Origin: an uncultured Bacillota bacterium
Lineage (GTDB): Bacteria; Bacillota; Clostridia; Peptostreptococcales; Anaerovoracaceae
DNA: 64,000 nucleotides
Reading direction: 5' to 3'
Assembly (NCBI GenBank): GCA_927441425.1
Contig: CAKMKG010000006.1
Coordinates: 62,001 to 126,000, forward strand
Each line of letters opens with the position of its first letter. The first letter of the stretch is position 1. The notes below the pieces were generated by a model. It was not told the origin of the DNA and searched no databases. It worked only from the letters and a program-made list of their open reading frames with translations. The position numbers and the translations under genes are program-made. Below are positions 8,159 through 18,637 of this stretch, one piece after another.

Positions 8159-8708
8159 TGTTTTTTCGTATGGCTTCAGAATCCATTGCTACTAGATCGT
8201 AGATCAGCGGATCCCGGATCAGATGCGTCCATACGGTATGGGTCGCTTGAATAAATGCGTTTTGAAGGGGGATCCTTTCCGTAATCAAGGGACACTGATA
8301 CGGCAGCGCTGTGGGCGAGAGAATTAATGCCAATTCTCCTTTTTCTGTCAGGTAAGGAGCCAGTGGATAAAAGCGGCATTGGAGAGGACGCATTTCTCTT
8401 GGGCAGTGAGGAGGAGTCTTGCATCTCACAAAATAGACCTTCCCAGACCAGGAGGCCGGATACTCAAAATCCTCCGCGTATTCAATATTCCATTTGAGCC
8501 AGTCCTCTTGTTTTGTAAATAGCTTCTCTTCGCCGGGAAGAAGATAGATACCCATATCAAAGTCTAGACTTTCCTCGCTGCTGCCATCTCCACCGCAATC
8601 GCAGCAAGCTGCAGAGCAAAGCTGCCCGCAATCGGTGGGAAGGGGGCTTACTCGATTTAATAGGCGGTAGATGGCTCTATACGTATTTTTTCTGATTGTA
8701 CTTTTCAT
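8124..8708 (-). CDS. YkgJ-like Cys-cluster protein
   Basis: 194 residues with an N-terminal cysteine cluster (CGQLCSAACCDCGG near residues 27-40) and a downstream CPREMRPLQCRFYP motif. The latter is the spaced Cys-RP-x-x-C-R-x-YP pattern of YkgJ-type putative Fe-S or zinc-binding proteins. The exact biochemical role is unknown. Start ATG is the first in frame. The stop is TAG inside the palindromic element, and the last residues are encoded by that element's right arm, suggesting the element's insertion may have replaced the original C terminus. It diverges from the large activase gene. Confidence 0.7.
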   Translation of the reverse strand: MKSTIRKNTYRAIYRLLNRVSPLPTDCGQLCSAACCDCGGDGSSEESLDFDMGIYLLPGEEKLFTKQEDWLKWNIEYAEDFEYPASWSGKVYFVRCKTPPHCPREMRPLQCRFYPLAPYLTEKGELALILSPTALPYQCPLITERIPLQNAFIQATHTVWTHLIRDPLIYDLVAMDSEAIRKNKKCTEIVCSQT

Positions 8709-8787
8709 AACAAGAGTATTATAGCATGTAACTTGGCATAGTAAACATGTTATATGGAATTGGAAATAGAGCTACTTCTCTTTTTTT

Positions 8788-8816
8788 TTGATTTAAAGTG
8801 ACCGATATGGTATAAT
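8788..8816 (+). promoter_or_regulatory. Sigma-A promoter of the activase gene
   Basis: TTGATT, a 17-base spacer and a consensus TATAAT, 82 bases upstream of the activase ATG. The divergent minus-strand gene starts 80 bases to the left. Confidence 0.7.
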
Positions 8817-8897
8817 TAACTACTAATTGACAGGTCTGATCAGGATGAAAGACTTGTTATACATCGCATTTCTAAGCAGGAGGATACGGTCGAATTT

Positions 8898-11800
8898 ATG
8901 AAATTAGGGATTGATATTGGTTCAACTACTGTTAAGCTCGTTCTAATGGATCGCAATGATAAAATTGTATTCAGTAGATACGAAAGACATATGTCAAATG
9001 TTTTTGATAAGGTTTCAGAGCTCATGTTACAGCTGTATGATACCTATAAGGATATACAGACAACGGTTTCCATTACAGGTTCCGGTGGACTTTCGTTATC
9101 CACGGTTCTCGGGATTCCTTTCGAACAGGAGGTCATTGCATGCAGCACTGCTGTGGAATCGCTGATTCCCGATACCGAGGTTGCGATTGAGCTTGGTGGT
9201 GAGGATGCTAAGATAACGTTTTATGGGCCGACCATAGAGCAGAGAATGAACGGAACCTGTGCCGGAGGAACCGGCGCCTTCATAGACCAGATGGCCGTTT
9301 TGCTTAATACGGATGCCCAGGGACTCAATGAAGCAGCGAAAAGCTATTCCATGATTTATCCTATTGCTGCACGATGTGGAGTGTTTGCGAAGACAGATAT
9401 TCAACCGCTGATCAATGAAGGTGCGAAAATCGATGATTTGGCAGCATCCATATTTCAGGCTGTGGTTAACCAGACCATCAGCGGGCTTGCCTGTGGAAGG
9501 ACGATTCGCGGAAACGTAGCTTTTCTTGGAGGGCCGTTGTCCTTCCTTTCAGAATTGCGGAAGCGTTTTGTTGAAACACTGGATTTAAAGCCGGAACAGG
9601 TCATCTTTCCTGAAGGTTCCCAATACTATGTGGCGATCGGTGCTGCTATGCTGTCCGACAAACATGCGGCCATCAGTATGGAAAGCATTCTCGCAAAGAT
9701 CGAGAATGCCGATCTGAATTTGCTTTCCGAGACGAAGCATATGGAACCTTTATTTAGGGATTTTAACGATTTTCAGATTTTTAAGAATCGTCACGATAAA
9801 GATAGAATTAAAAGAAGAGACATCAAACGGGCAAAGGGCAAGGTGTTTCTGGGGATCGATGCCGGATCCACAACCACGAAAGCCGCATTGATCGACGATG
9901 AGAAATATTTACTCTATTCCTTTTATAAAAACAACGAAGGCAAGCCCTTGGAAGCAACCATGGTTATGCTGAGGGAGTTGTATTCTCAGCTGCCTGATAC
10001 CGCCTTCATAGCCAACGTGACGGTAACCGGATACGGTGAAGGACTGATTAAAGCGGCCTTTAACGTCGATATGGGTGAAATCGAAACAATGGCGCATTAC
10101 AAGGCTGCCGAGGAATTTTTACCAGGTGTTGATTTTATTCTGGACATCGGCGGACAGGACATGAAATGCATGAAGATAAGGGACGGTGCCATTTATAATA
10201 TCATGCTCAATGAAGCATGCTCTTCCGGCTGCGGCTCTTTCATTGAAACCTATTCAAAATCTGTAAATATGAGTGTTGAGGCTTTTGCAAAGGAAGGTCT
10301 CTTTGCTGAGCAGCCTGTTGATTTGGGTACCCGATGTACTGTATTTATGAATTCAAAGGTAAAGCAAGCGCAGAAAGAAGGAGCCTCTATCGGTGATATC
10401 TCTGCCGGTCTTTCCCATTCTGTCATCAAAAATGCGCTGTATAAAGTCATAAAGCTACGAGATACCGATGATGCAGGCAATCGGATTGTTGTACAAGGTG
10501 GGACGTTTATGAACGATTCCATCCTGAGGAGTATCGAACGGATTATAGGCAGACATGTGGTACGTCCGGATATTGCAGGAATCATGGGTGCATATGGATC
10601 TGCAATCATTGCTAGGGAAAACTACGTTGAGGGCACGGAGTCGGGAATCATCAAACTATCTGAGATGGAGTGCTTTACCGTAAACAATACTCACACCCGC
10701 TGCAAGGGCTGCCAGAACAACTGTCTAATGACCATCAATAAATTCAATGACGGTGGAAAGTTTGTAACCGGAAATCGGTGCGAAAAGGGTGCCGGCCTGG
10801 AGAAAAAAGGGGAACTGCTTCCAAATTTATTTGACTATAAGTATAAACGGCTCTTTTCCTATGAGCCCCTTGAGGAAGCTTATGCATCACGGGGTACCAT
10901 TGGCATACCTCGGGTTCTGAATATGCATGAAAACTATCCATTCTGGTTTACTTTTTTTACAAAACTGGGATTCCGCGTTGTATTATCCCCCAGCTCATCC
11001 AAAGAGATCTATGAGATGGGGATGGAAACCATATCCTCAGATACCGCGTGTTATCCGGCTAAGCTAGTCCACGGGCACATTAAATGGTTAATTAACAATG
11101 GGGTTAAATGGATATTTTATCCATGCCTCAATCATGAGATGATTGAGGATACTACAGCTGAAAATCATTACAATTGCCCGATCGTAGCTACATATCCCGA
11201 AGTGATCGCCAACAATATGGATGATGCCCTTGCAGAGAATGACGTCTTGTTCAGCCATCCGTTTTTACCTTATGATGATGATGTCAGGCTGGCCCGACAG
11301 CTGTACGAAATGATGAGACCGCTTCATATCGGTTTCAATGAAGTAAGCAAGGCGGTCAAAGCCGGCAGAAATGAGGATAAAAGATTCAAAGATGATGTAA
11401 AGAAGAATGGTGCTTATGCAATCAAATATATCAAAGACAATAATAAAAAAGCAGTCATTCTGGCCGGCAGACCATATCATCTGGACCCGGAAATCAACCA
11501 TGGTATCGATCAACTCATCAATTCCTTTGGCATGGCAGTTTTAACGGAAGATTCTGTCGCTCATTTTACAACGCTAACGCGTCCTATCCGCGTACTGGAT
11601 CAATGGATGTACCATAATAGACTGTATCGCGCGGCAGAGATTGCCGGCAGGAATACTGATATTGAACTGGTACAGCTCAATTCCTTTGGCTGCGGACTGG
11701 ATGCAGTCACGACGGACCAGGTTGAAGAGATATTGAAAAATAAGAATAAGCTTTATACGCTGCTAAAAATTGATGAGGGTTCTAATCTTGGCGCTGCAAA

Positions 11801-13121
11801 GATCAGAATTCGATCCCTGAAAGCTGCAATGGATGAACGGGAAAGAAACAACGTTAAGCACAGCATGGAAGAGATCGTTTACAAGCGAAAAATATTTACG
11901 CAAAAAATGAAAAAAGATTATACCCTGATCATACCGCAGATGTCACCGATGCATTTCCAATTTCTCGAACCTGCGCTGAATCACAGTGGATATAAGGTAG
12001 TGCTGCTTCCGTCTGTAGATAAGAATGCTGTCGAGGAAGGATTGAAGTATGTCAACAATGATGCTTGCTATCCTACAATTGTAACGTTGGGCCAGATCAT
12101 TTCCGCACTGAAATCTGGGAAACATGATCTGAACAAAATTGCGATCGCTATGTCACAGACCGGCGGAGGCTGCCGTGCCAGTAATTACGTGGCACTTCTG
12201 AGGAAGGCGCTGGAGGATTTGAAGATGGAGCAAATTCCTGTTGTTTCGATAAATATGGCAGGTCTCGAAAAGAATCCGGGCTTTAAATTTACCATACCGA
12301 TGATTAAAAGAATGTTGATGGCGATGGTATACGGTGATGTGCTTATGCGGGTACTCTATGCCACGAGACCTTATGAAGCAGTCAAGGGCTCCGCAAATGA
12401 ATTGTTTGAAAAATGGTCCGGGAAAGCATATGTGAATATCGAAAAGGGCAGCTTCCGTAAGTTTAAAAAATATATTCATGGAATTGTTGAGGATTTTGAC
12501 AAGTTGCAGCTCATTGATAATAAGAAACCAAAAGTTGGGGTTGTGGGAGAAATTCTGGTAAAATACCATCCGACCGCAAATAATGACATCGTTGGGATTA
12601 TCGAGGCAGAAGGAGGGGAAGCTGTTGTGCTCGATCTTCTGGATTTCCTCCTTTATGGTATGCACAGCAAAGAGTTCAATTTCAGAAAGCTGTCCGGCAA
12701 ATATAAAACAATGCTAGGCAACGCCGTCGCGATTCGGGTTGTGGAGCGATTCCGCAAGCCTGCCAGAGAAGCACTGCATCTCAGCAAAAGATTCGAACCA
12801 CCTCTGTTCATCAAGGAAATGGCAGAAAAAGCGAGCCGGATCCTTTCTCTGGGGAATCAATGCGGAGAAGGCTGGTTGCTCACCGGAGAGATGGTTGAGC
12901 TCATCGACAATGGGGTGGAAAATATTGTCTGTCTGCAGCCTTTTGCCTGCTTGCCAAACCACATTACAGGCAAGGGCATGATGAAAGCCCTAAGAAATTA
13001 CAGTCCACTGGCGAATATTGCTGCCATTGATTATGATCCAGGCGCCAGCGACGTGAACCAGCTGAATCGGATCAAGCTAATGATGGCTACGGCCTATAAA
13101 AATATGGACAAAGAGAAGTAA
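8898..13121 (+). CDS. Giant 2-hydroxyacyl-CoA dehydratase activase-like protein (BadF/HgdC family)
   Basis: 1407 residues. Two ASKHA ATPase domains lie in tandem: residues ~1-260 (GIDIGSTTVK, CAGGTGAF) and ~315-575 (GIDAGSTTTK, ACSSGCGSF). Each carries Cys residues of the kind that bridge a [4Fe-4S] cluster in HgdC activators. They are followed by a DUF2229 region (from about residue 650, after a CKGCQNNC motif) and a C-terminal HgdB-like part. The family is widespread in anaerobes and is thought to couple ATP hydrolysis to low-potential electron transfer, but the substrate of this large form is unknown. ATG with AGGAGG 14 bases upstream, unusually far; no better start exists. Confidence 0.85.
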   Translation: MKLGIDIGSTTVKLVLMDRNDKIVFSRYERHMSNVFDKVSELMLQLYDTYKDIQTTVSITGSGGLSLSTVLGIPFEQEVIACSTAVESLIPDTEVAIELGGEDAKITFYGPTIEQRMNGTCAGGTGAFIDQMAVLLNTDAQGLNEAAKSYSMIYPIAARCGVFAKTDIQPLINEGAKIDDLAASIFQAVVNQTISGLACGRTIRGNVAFLGGPLSFLSELRKRFVETLDLKPEQVIFPEGSQYYVAIGAAMLSDKHAAISMESILAKIENADLNLLSETKHMEPLFRDFNDFQIFKNRHDKDRIKRRDIKRAKGKVFLGIDAGSTTTKAALIDDEKYLLYSFYKNNEGKPLEATMVMLRELYSQLPDTAFIANVTVTGYGEGLIKAAFNVDMGEIETMAHYKAAEEFLPGVDFILDIGGQDMKCMKIRDGAIYNIMLNEACSSGCGSFIETYSKSVNMSVEAFAKEGLFAEQPVDLGTRCTVFMNSKVKQAQKEGASIGDISAGLSHSVIKNALYKVIKLRDTDDAGNRIVVQGGTFMNDSILRSIERIIGRHVVRPDIAGIMGAYGSAIIARENYVEGTESGIIKLSEMECFTVNNTHTRCKGCQNNCLMTINKFNDGGKFVTGNRCEKGAGLEKKGELLPNLFDYKYKRLFSYEPLEEAYASRGTIGIPRVLNMHENYPFWFTFFTKLGFRVVLSPSSSKEIYEMGMETISSDTACYPAKLVHGHIKWLINNGVKWIFYPCLNHEMIEDTTAENHYNCPIVATYPEVIANNMDDALAENDVLFSHPFLPYDDDVRLARQLYEMMRPLHIGFNEVSKAVKAGRNEDKRFKDDVKKNGAYAIKYIKDNNKKAVILAGRPYHLDPEINHGIDQLINSFGMAVLTEDSVAHFTTLTRPIRVLDQWMYHNRLYRAAEIAGRNTDIELVQLNSFGCGLDAVTTDQVEEILKNKNKLYTLLKIDEGSNLGAAKIRIRSLKAAMDERERNNVKHSMEEIVYKRKIFTQKMKKDYTLIIPQMSPMHFQFLEPALNHSGYKVVLLPSVDKNAVEEGLKYVNNDACYPTIVTLGQIISALKSGKHDLNKIAIAMSQTGGGCRASNYVALLRKALEDLKMEQIPVVSINMAGLEKNPGFKFTIPMIKRMLMAMVYGDVLMRVLYATRPYEAVKGSANELFEKWSGKAYVNIEKGSFRKFKKYIHGIVEDFDKLQLIDNKKPKVGVVGEILVKYHPTANNDIVGIIEAEGGEAVVLDLLDFLLYGMHSKEFNFRKLSGKYKTMLGNAVAIRVVERFRKPAREALHLSKRFEPPLFIKEMAEKASRILSLGNQCGEGWLLTGEMVELIDNGVENIVCLQPFACLPNHITGKGMMKALRNYSPLANIAAIDYDPGASDVNQLNRIKLMMATAYKNMDKEK

Positions 13122-13125
13122 AAAA

Positions 13126-13154
13126 TTGTAATCTAATAATCTTTATGGTACAAT
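13126..13154 (+). promoter_or_regulatory. Sigma-A promoter of the YebC-family gene
   Basis: TTGTAA, 17-base spacer, TACAAT; starts five bases after the activase stop codon and 45 bases before the next ATG. Confidence 0.65.
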
Positions 13155-13198
13155 ATATGGGAAAAAATAAGCTATATATAGATAGGAGGAATGATTGA

Positions 13199-13930
13199 AT
13201 GGGTAGACATGGAGTAATTGCAAATAGAAAAGCCGCTCAGGATTCTAAGAGAGCACAAGTATTCACAAAGTATTCCAGAGCAATTACGGTAGCAGCGAAA
13301 GCAGGAGGAGATCCTGATTATAATATGTCTCTGAAAAATGCCATCGATAAAGCAAAAGGGATTAATATGCCAAATGATAGCATTGCCAGAGCAATTAAAA
13401 AGGGTACCGGAGAATTGGCAGGTGAAACCTATGAATCCGGCAGCTTTGAGGGGTATGGAGCAGGAGGAGTAGCCGTTATCGTAGACGTATTAACCGACAA
13501 TAGAAACAGAACCACCGCAGCGATTAAGCATGCATTTGATAAATATAACGGTAATTTGGGGGTTCCGGGATGTGTATCCTACATGTTTGAAAGAAAAGGA
13601 ATCATCCTGATCGAAAAAACAGATAAGGTGGATGAAGATGCCTTGATGGAAGCGGCTCTGGAAAACGGTGCCGAGGATATGATTACCCATGAAGAAATCT
13701 TTGAGGTGCAGACAACAACCGATACCTTCCACGAAGTATCGGAAGCGCTCAAGTCCGCAGGCTACGAATTATTAGAAGCCGACATCGAATATGTGCCTTC
13801 CATGGAAGCGACACCGACCAATGAGCATGACATTAAGAATCTGAGAAAGATGATCGATATCCTCGAGGAAAACGACGATGTACAGAAGGTATATCACAAC
13901 TGTGCAGTTGACCTGGAGGAAGAGGAATAA
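13199..13930 (+). CDS. yebC: YebC/PmpR (TACO1) family protein
   Basis: 243 residues, full length for the family. The N terminus (GRHGVIANRKAAQDSKRAQVFTKYSR) and the central IEYVPSM motif identify YebC. Long treated as a transcription factor, members of the family also help ribosomes translate proline-rich stretches; which applies here cannot be told. AGGAGG lies nine bases before the ATG. It has its own promoter upstream and terminator downstream, so it is a single-gene unit. In many bacteria it neighbours ruvC; that is not the case here. Confidence 0.95.
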   Translation: MGRHGVIANRKAAQDSKRAQVFTKYSRAITVAAKAGGDPDYNMSLKNAIDKAKGINMPNDSIARAIKKGTGELAGETYESGSFEGYGAGGVAVIVDVLTDNRNRTTAAIKHAFDKYNGNLGVPGCVSYMFERKGIILIEKTDKVDEDALMEAALENGAEDMITHEEIFEVQTTTDTFHEVSEALKSAGYELLEADIEYVPSMEATPTNEHDIKNLRKMIDILEENDDVQKVYHNCAVDLEEEE

Positions 13931-13978
13931 ACCATACATCCCTATTACCTGCAATAGTATTGAGCACACCGAAAAATC

Positions 13979-14026
13979 AACCTGTTATTTATCGTAGCGA
14001 AAGATGCGATAGTAGCAGGTTTTTTA
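13979..14026 (+). terminator. Rho-independent terminator after YebC-family gene
   Basis: AACCTGTTA pairs with TAGCAGGTT (one G-T pair), with an inner ATCG/CGAT extension, followed by six T. Confidence 0.85.
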
Positions 14027-14184
14027 TTGGAATAATCATCTCAAGGATGTTTGGATTTCAATACTTACAAGAATAGAACGCCATATTATGCAATATAATG
14101 TCGAACATTGTTTCGGTTTACATGTAGATTGCTGGAAAAATTTGTTATATTATAGAATTCAGAAAAATATTACAGGAGACCGGA

Positions 14185-15759
14185 ATGATAAGAATAGCTA
14201 TATACTTTACAATTATAACAATTCTATATCTCAATCCTTTTCTGCCCACATCTTTGAAAGGTCTTCTGGGAGTAATTTTTATTATTATCAGCAGTATTGA
14301 AACAAATTTGAAAGGCAGCTTGATCACTGCCCTTGTAATCAATGTTTTAATGATGATCAACTATATATTTGATAATAATATTGATTATAAATATAGAATG
14401 GTCAGCATGATCTTAGGAATGGCAGTCTTTTTTCTTGTCGCATTGTATACCGGCAAAGGTGCCGATCGGCTCAGAAATAAAAACAAAGAGCTTCAGACAG
14501 AGATTGAGATGAGAAAAAGCGTAGAAAAGGAATTGAAGGAAAACCTATCCATACTGGAAAGCTTAACGAGTACTTTGCCGACTCCGGTATGCTATAAGGA
14601 TCTTATATACAGGTTTACGGGATGCAACTCCGCGTATGAGGAGTATTTTGGATTGCGTGAAATGGATATTGTAGGGTATCGGGCCCATGATTTATTTGAT
14701 CCGGAAGTTGCCGATCCTTGCTTAGCGATGGACATCGATTTACTGGAACATAAAATAAGACAATCGAGAGAAGTCAGCTTTATATCAAAAGAAGGAACAA
14801 AAAAACACTTTATCTTTACCAAGGCACTGCTGACAGATGAGAGAGGTGAACCATCGGGTATCGTTTGTGTTTTTGTTGATACTACCGAACAAAAGGAACA
14901 TGACAAACTCAAACATAGAATTGAAGAAGAAAAGCGAATCATTGATGAGATGCAGAAATATGACAAGCTGAAAACGGAATTCTTCTCAAATATTTCCCAT
15001 GAACTAAGAACACCGTTGAATGTTATTTTTTGCGCCGTTCAGCTGATGGAACTGAATATGAGTGATGAGGCGAATCCGATATGTCAGACGCTTGTAAAAA
15101 AGAATGTAATGAGTATCAAGCAAAACAGTCTGCGGCTACTTCGGCTGGTGAACAACCTGATCGACATTACAAAAATTGATGCACAAGCGTTTGAAATCAA
15201 CCTTCAGAATAATGATCTTGTTTTAGTCGTTCGTGAAATTGTTTCATCCATTGCGGATTATGTCACCACGAAAGGCTTGAAGCTGGTATTCCACTCAGAT
15301 ATCGAAGAAAAGATCATGTCCTTTGATGAAGATAAAATAGAGAGAATCATGTTGAATTTAATATCCAATGCAATTAAATTCTCTCCCATTGGCGAGAACA
15401 TCTATGTAGATATCCTCGGCAAAGGGAATCATGTCTGCATCAAGGTCAAAGACATGGGCATTGGAATCCCAACCGATCATATGCAGGATATTTTCCAGAG
15501 ATTTTATCAAATTTCACCTGTGAATACAAGGCTTCGGGAAGGCAGTGGTATCGGACTGAGTATTGTAAAATCATTGGTTGAGATGCATCAGGGATCGATT
15601 ACGGTGGAGAGCGAATATGGCAAAGGGACAACGTTCCTGATTGAATTGCCGACCACTTTACTTCCGGAAGCTGCTAATAAGGAAGCATTAAAACCCCGGC
15701 AAGAGCGGATTGAGAATATTCAATTGGAATTTTCGGATATCTACCTAGCGAAAGAGTAG
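14185..15759 (+). CDS. Membrane PAS sensor histidine kinase
   Basis: 524 residues: two or three N-terminal hydrophobic segments (residues ~1-90), a short coiled coil, a PAS domain (~115-230), then HisKA with the H-box SHELRTPLN (phospho-acceptor His272). The HATPase domain shows N-box NLISNAIKFS, G1 DMGIGIP and G2 GSGIGLSIV. It is therefore an intact orthodox kinase. No response regulator adjoins it, making it an orphan in this window. The PAS domain may bind a small ligand or cofactor; nothing in the sequence fixes which. Start ATG follows CAGGAGACCGGA. Ends in TAG, with a terminator 25 bases later. Confidence 0.9.
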   Translation: MIRIAIYFTIITILYLNPFLPTSLKGLLGVIFIIISSIETNLKGSLITALVINVLMMINYIFDNNIDYKYRMVSMILGMAVFFLVALYTGKGADRLRNKNKELQTEIEMRKSVEKELKENLSILESLTSTLPTPVCYKDLIYRFTGCNSAYEEYFGLREMDIVGYRAHDLFDPEVADPCLAMDIDLLEHKIRQSREVSFISKEGTKKHFIFTKALLTDERGEPSGIVCVFVDTTEQKEHDKLKHRIEEEKRIIDEMQKYDKLKTEFFSNISHELRTPLNVIFCAVQLMELNMSDEANPICQTLVKKNVMSIKQNSLRLLRLVNNLIDITKIDAQAFEINLQNNDLVLVVREIVSSIADYVTTKGLKLVFHSDIEEKIMSFDEDKIERIMLNLISNAIKFSPIGENIYVDILGKGNHVCIKVKDMGIGIPTDHMQDIFQRFYQISPVNTRLREGSGIGLSIVKSLVEMHQGSITVESEYGKGTTFLIELPTTLLPEAANKEALKPRQERIENIQLEFSDIYLAKE

Positions 15760-15784
15760 TTTTTATCGATTCCTTCGACTTCAA

Positions 15785-15817
15785 ACAACAAGCGGTTTGC
15801 TTCCGGTTGTCTTTTTT
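15785..15817 (+). terminator. Rho-independent terminator after histidine kinase
   Basis: ACAAC..CGG pairs with CCG..GTTGT around TTTGCTT, followed by CTTTTTTG. Confidence 0.65.
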
Positions 15818-15896
15818 GTTTTTTGTCCTATATGTATGATATTCCGGCAGAAATCAAATACTATGACCAAATTCAATGAACAGAGGAGGAGAAATT

Positions 15897-17213
15897 TTGA
15901 GTAAAGTAACGAGTAAGAACCAATTACAGGGAAAAGAAATCGAAAGAGATTATCTGGATGAAGCGGTTCATGGATATAATCTCAGGACAGCAATGGAAGA
16001 AGCAGCTCGTTGTGTTTTGTGCTATGATGCCCCTTGCAGTAAGGGCTGTCCATCAAATACCAGACCGGCTGATTTTATCCGATCCATTCGATTCAGAAAC
16101 CTGAAAGGTGCTGCGGCAATCATCCGGGAGGCCAATGCCCTTGGTGGGTGTACGGCCAAGGTTTGCCCCTATGACAGAATGTGCGAGGAAGCCTGCAGCA
16201 GAACCGGTATTGATAGGCCGATCCAGATAGGGAGGCTGCAGGCCTTCGCGGTAGCCATGGAGAGAGAATACAACATGGATGTATTAAAGGCTCCGAAGGC
16301 CGATAAAGAGAAGGTTGCATGTATTGGTTCTGGACCTGCTTCCCTCACCGTGGCTCAGAGGCTGGCATTGGGGGGATATCAGGTTACGATTTTTGAGGAA
16401 TTTGACAAGGCCGGTGGTGTTTTAACTTACGGAATCATACCCCCACGACTTCCACAGGACGTGGTTGACTATGATATTAAGAAGATCAAAGACTTAGGTG
16501 TTGAATTTGTCATGAATACCAAGGTGGGCAGGGATGTTACCATAGAGCAGCTGAAGGAGAAAGGCTACAAGGCATTTTTTATAGGCACTGGATTATGGAA
16601 ATCAAAAGAAGTCGATGTGAAAGGAACAGAACTGCAGGGAGTTACTTATGCAGTTGATTTTCTAAAAAAGGCGCGATCCGCAAATGGTGATTGGAAAATA
16701 GACGGTGAAGTCATCGTAATCGGAGGCGGCGATGTTGCCATGGACTGTGCCGCTACAGCCAAGCTGCTGGGAGCAGAGAGAGTAACGATTGTTTACCGAA
16801 GAACCATTCAGGAAGCTCCTGCAGATATTGCCGAATTGGAGTATGTACAGGCATTGGGAGTTAGTATCTTTACAAAGTTTAAGCCGCAGGAAATCGTGGG
16901 TGAGAACGGAAAGGTGACCGGTCTGATCGCAGAAGGTACCGATGATTTTTCTCAATTAAAACTGAAGGCAAACCATATCATCTTCGCAATCGGTCAAGAT
17001 GCAGAGGACATGAATAAAATCGCACCGGTGGAGCTGAATCCAAATGGCACGATTGCATGCGACATCAATAAAGGGTTTACAAATATCGATGGAATCTTTG
17101 CGGCAGGAGACATTGTAAATGGCGGCAAAACCGTCAATGAAGCGGTTGCTGCGGGAAAAGCCGTTGCAGAAAGCATCATCAAATACCTGACAAAGAAAGA
17201 AGGTGTCAATTAA
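15897..17213 (+). CDS. preT: NAD-dependent dihydropyrimidine dehydrogenase, PreT-type subunit
   Basis: 438 residues with the N-terminal Fe-S domain of GltD-like proteins ([16 protein letters not shown], then [14 protein letters not shown]) and two dinucleotide-binding folds (GSGPASL and GGGDVAM). These bind FAD and NAD(P)H. With the next gene it matches the PreT-PreA pair that interconverts uracil/thymine and their dihydro forms, the first step of reductive pyrimidine breakdown. An in-frame ATG seven codons upstream has the AGGAGGAG ribosome binding site inside its own reading frame, so the TTG placed five bases after that site is the better start. It ends two bases before the preA ATG. Confidence 0.85.
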   Translation: MSKVTSKNQLQGKEIERDYLDEAVHGYNLRTAMEEAARCVLCYDAPCSKGCPSNTRPADFIRSIRFRNLKGAAAIIREANALGGCTAKVCPYDRMCEEACSRTGIDRPIQIGRLQAFAVAMEREYNMDVLKAPKADKEKVACIGSGPASLTVAQRLALGGYQVTIFEEFDKAGGVLTYGIIPPRLPQDVVDYDIKKIKDLGVEFVMNTKVGRDVTIEQLKEKGYKAFFIGTGLWKSKEVDVKGTELQGVTYAVDFLKKARSANGDWKIDGEVIVIGGGDVAMDCAATAKLLGAERVTIVYRRTIQEAPADIAELEYVQALGVSIFTKFKPQEIVGENGKVTGLIAEGTDDFSQLKLKANHIIFAIGQDAEDMNKIAPVELNPNGTIACDINKGFTNIDGIFAAGDIVNGGKTVNEAVAAGKAVAESIIKYLTKKEGVN

Positions 17214-17214
17214 C

Positions 17215-18474
17215 ATGGCAAACAAAGCAGATTTATCGATTGAATATTTAGGCGTGAAGTGTGAAAATCCGTTTTTCCTGTCTTCATCACCTGTAGGTGG
17301 ATGCTATGATATGGTGGCCAAGGCCTATGAATCAGGCTGGGGAGGTGTTTTTTTTAAAACAGTCGGAAGATTTATCGCCGATGAATGCTCCCCTAGATTC
17401 GACAATAATGGAAAGGAACAAACTCCATGGATCGGGTTTAAGAATATGGAGCAGATTTCTGATAAACCGTTGGAGGATAACCTCCAGGCAATCCATCGTC
17501 TGAAACGGGACTATCCCGATAAGATCATGGTAGCCACCATCATGGGAAGTACCGATGAAGAGTGGAAAGAACTTTCTGAGCTGGTAACGCAAGCTGGAGC
17601 GGATCTAATCGAATGCAATTTCTCCTGTCCACAGATGACAAGTCATGCCATGGGCTCCGACGTCGGTCAGAGTCCTGAACTGGTGAGGCAATATTCAAGA
17701 GCTGTATCCAGCGCAACGAAATTGCCAGTTATTGCAAAGATGACTCCGAATATCGGTAACATGGAAGTGCCTGCCATCGCCGCCATAGAGGGCGGTGCGA
17801 AAGGAGTCTCCGCAATCAATACCATTAAGTCCATTACGAATATTAATCTTGAACACATGACAGCAATGCCCGTGGTCAATGGAAAATCCTCCATTTCCGG
17901 ATATTCCGGTGCCGCGGTAAAACCAATCGGGTTGCGATTCATCGCACAAATGAAGCAGCATCCTTTATTGAAGGATGTTCAGCTGAGCGGCATCGGAGGA
18001 ATTGAAACCTGGAGGGATGCTTTGGAATATATTTTGGTTGGAAGTCATAACCTTCAAGTCACAACCGCTGTGATGCAGTACGGGTATCGCATTGTAGAGG
18101 ATATGGCCAGCGGGCTAGCCTATTATATGGAGGAGCATGGCTTTCAGAAAGTGGAAGATATGGTTGGATTGGCTCTTCCGAATATCATTCCGGCAGAGGA
18201 GCTTGATCGAAACTTCAAGGTTATCGTAAAGATCGATCACGAAAAATGCATCGGCTGCGGCAGATGCTATGTATCTTGCTTCGATGCAGCCCATCAGGCG
18301 ATCAACTGGGATTTTGAAAAAAGAAGACCTTCCGTCAATGATGAATGTGTGGGATGCCACCTGTGTCTCAACGTATGTCCTGTTCCGGACTGTATCGAGC
18401 CGGGTGAGATCCAGTACAAGGATGAATCGAAGAGAATCCCGAAGGATATTGCTTTCCAGACGAGATACGAATGA
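17215..18474 (+). CDS. preA: NAD-dependent dihydropyrimidine dehydrogenase, PreA-type subunit
   Basis: 419 residues. A dihydroorotate-dehydrogenase-like FMN barrel (residues ~5-310; CNFSCPQM carries the catalytic Cys region, and [13 protein letters not shown] is the phosphate-binding end) is followed by a two-cluster ferredoxin tail ([11 protein letters not shown] and [16 protein letters not shown]). This is the PreA layout. I chose the ATG after AAGGTGTC; a GTG four codons earlier overlaps the preT stop. Products of pyrimidine reduction lead to beta-alanine, a possible link with the pantothenate-type cluster further on. The dihydropyrimidinase needed next is not in the window. Confidence 0.85.
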   Translation: MANKADLSIEYLGVKCENPFFLSSSPVGGCYDMVAKAYESGWGGVFFKTVGRFIADECSPRFDNNGKEQTPWIGFKNMEQISDKPLEDNLQAIHRLKRDYPDKIMVATIMGSTDEEWKELSELVTQAGADLIECNFSCPQMTSHAMGSDVGQSPELVRQYSRAVSSATKLPVIAKMTPNIGNMEVPAIAAIEGGAKGVSAINTIKSITNINLEHMTAMPVVNGKSSISGYSGAAVKPIGLRFIAQMKQHPLLKDVQLSGIGGIETWRDALEYILVGSHNLQVTTAVMQYGYRIVEDMASGLAYYMEEHGFQKVEDMVGLALPNIIPAEELDRNFKVIVKIDHEKCIGCGRCYVSCFDAAHQAINWDFEKRRPSVNDECVGCHLCLNVCPVPDCIEPGEIQYKDESKRIPKDIAFQTRYE

Positions 18475-18571
18475 GGCAAATAACAAAAAAATTGTTTCTG
18501 ATTGCGTAAAAATAAGCGCGAAGGGTATATAATAAACACAAATAAAATCGTATTATCGGGAATTATTGGAT

Positions 18572-18600
18572 TTGTAAATTCAATCATTATCGTTTATACT
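18572..18600 (+). promoter_or_regulatory. Sigma-A promoter of the probable 6S RNA
   Basis: TTGTAA, exactly 17 bases, TATACT. Transcription would begin near 18607, about 30 bases before the closing stem of the RNA. Confidence 0.7.
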
Positions 18601-18637
18601 ATCAGTACAGACAAAAAATAAATCAATAAAAGCAAGA

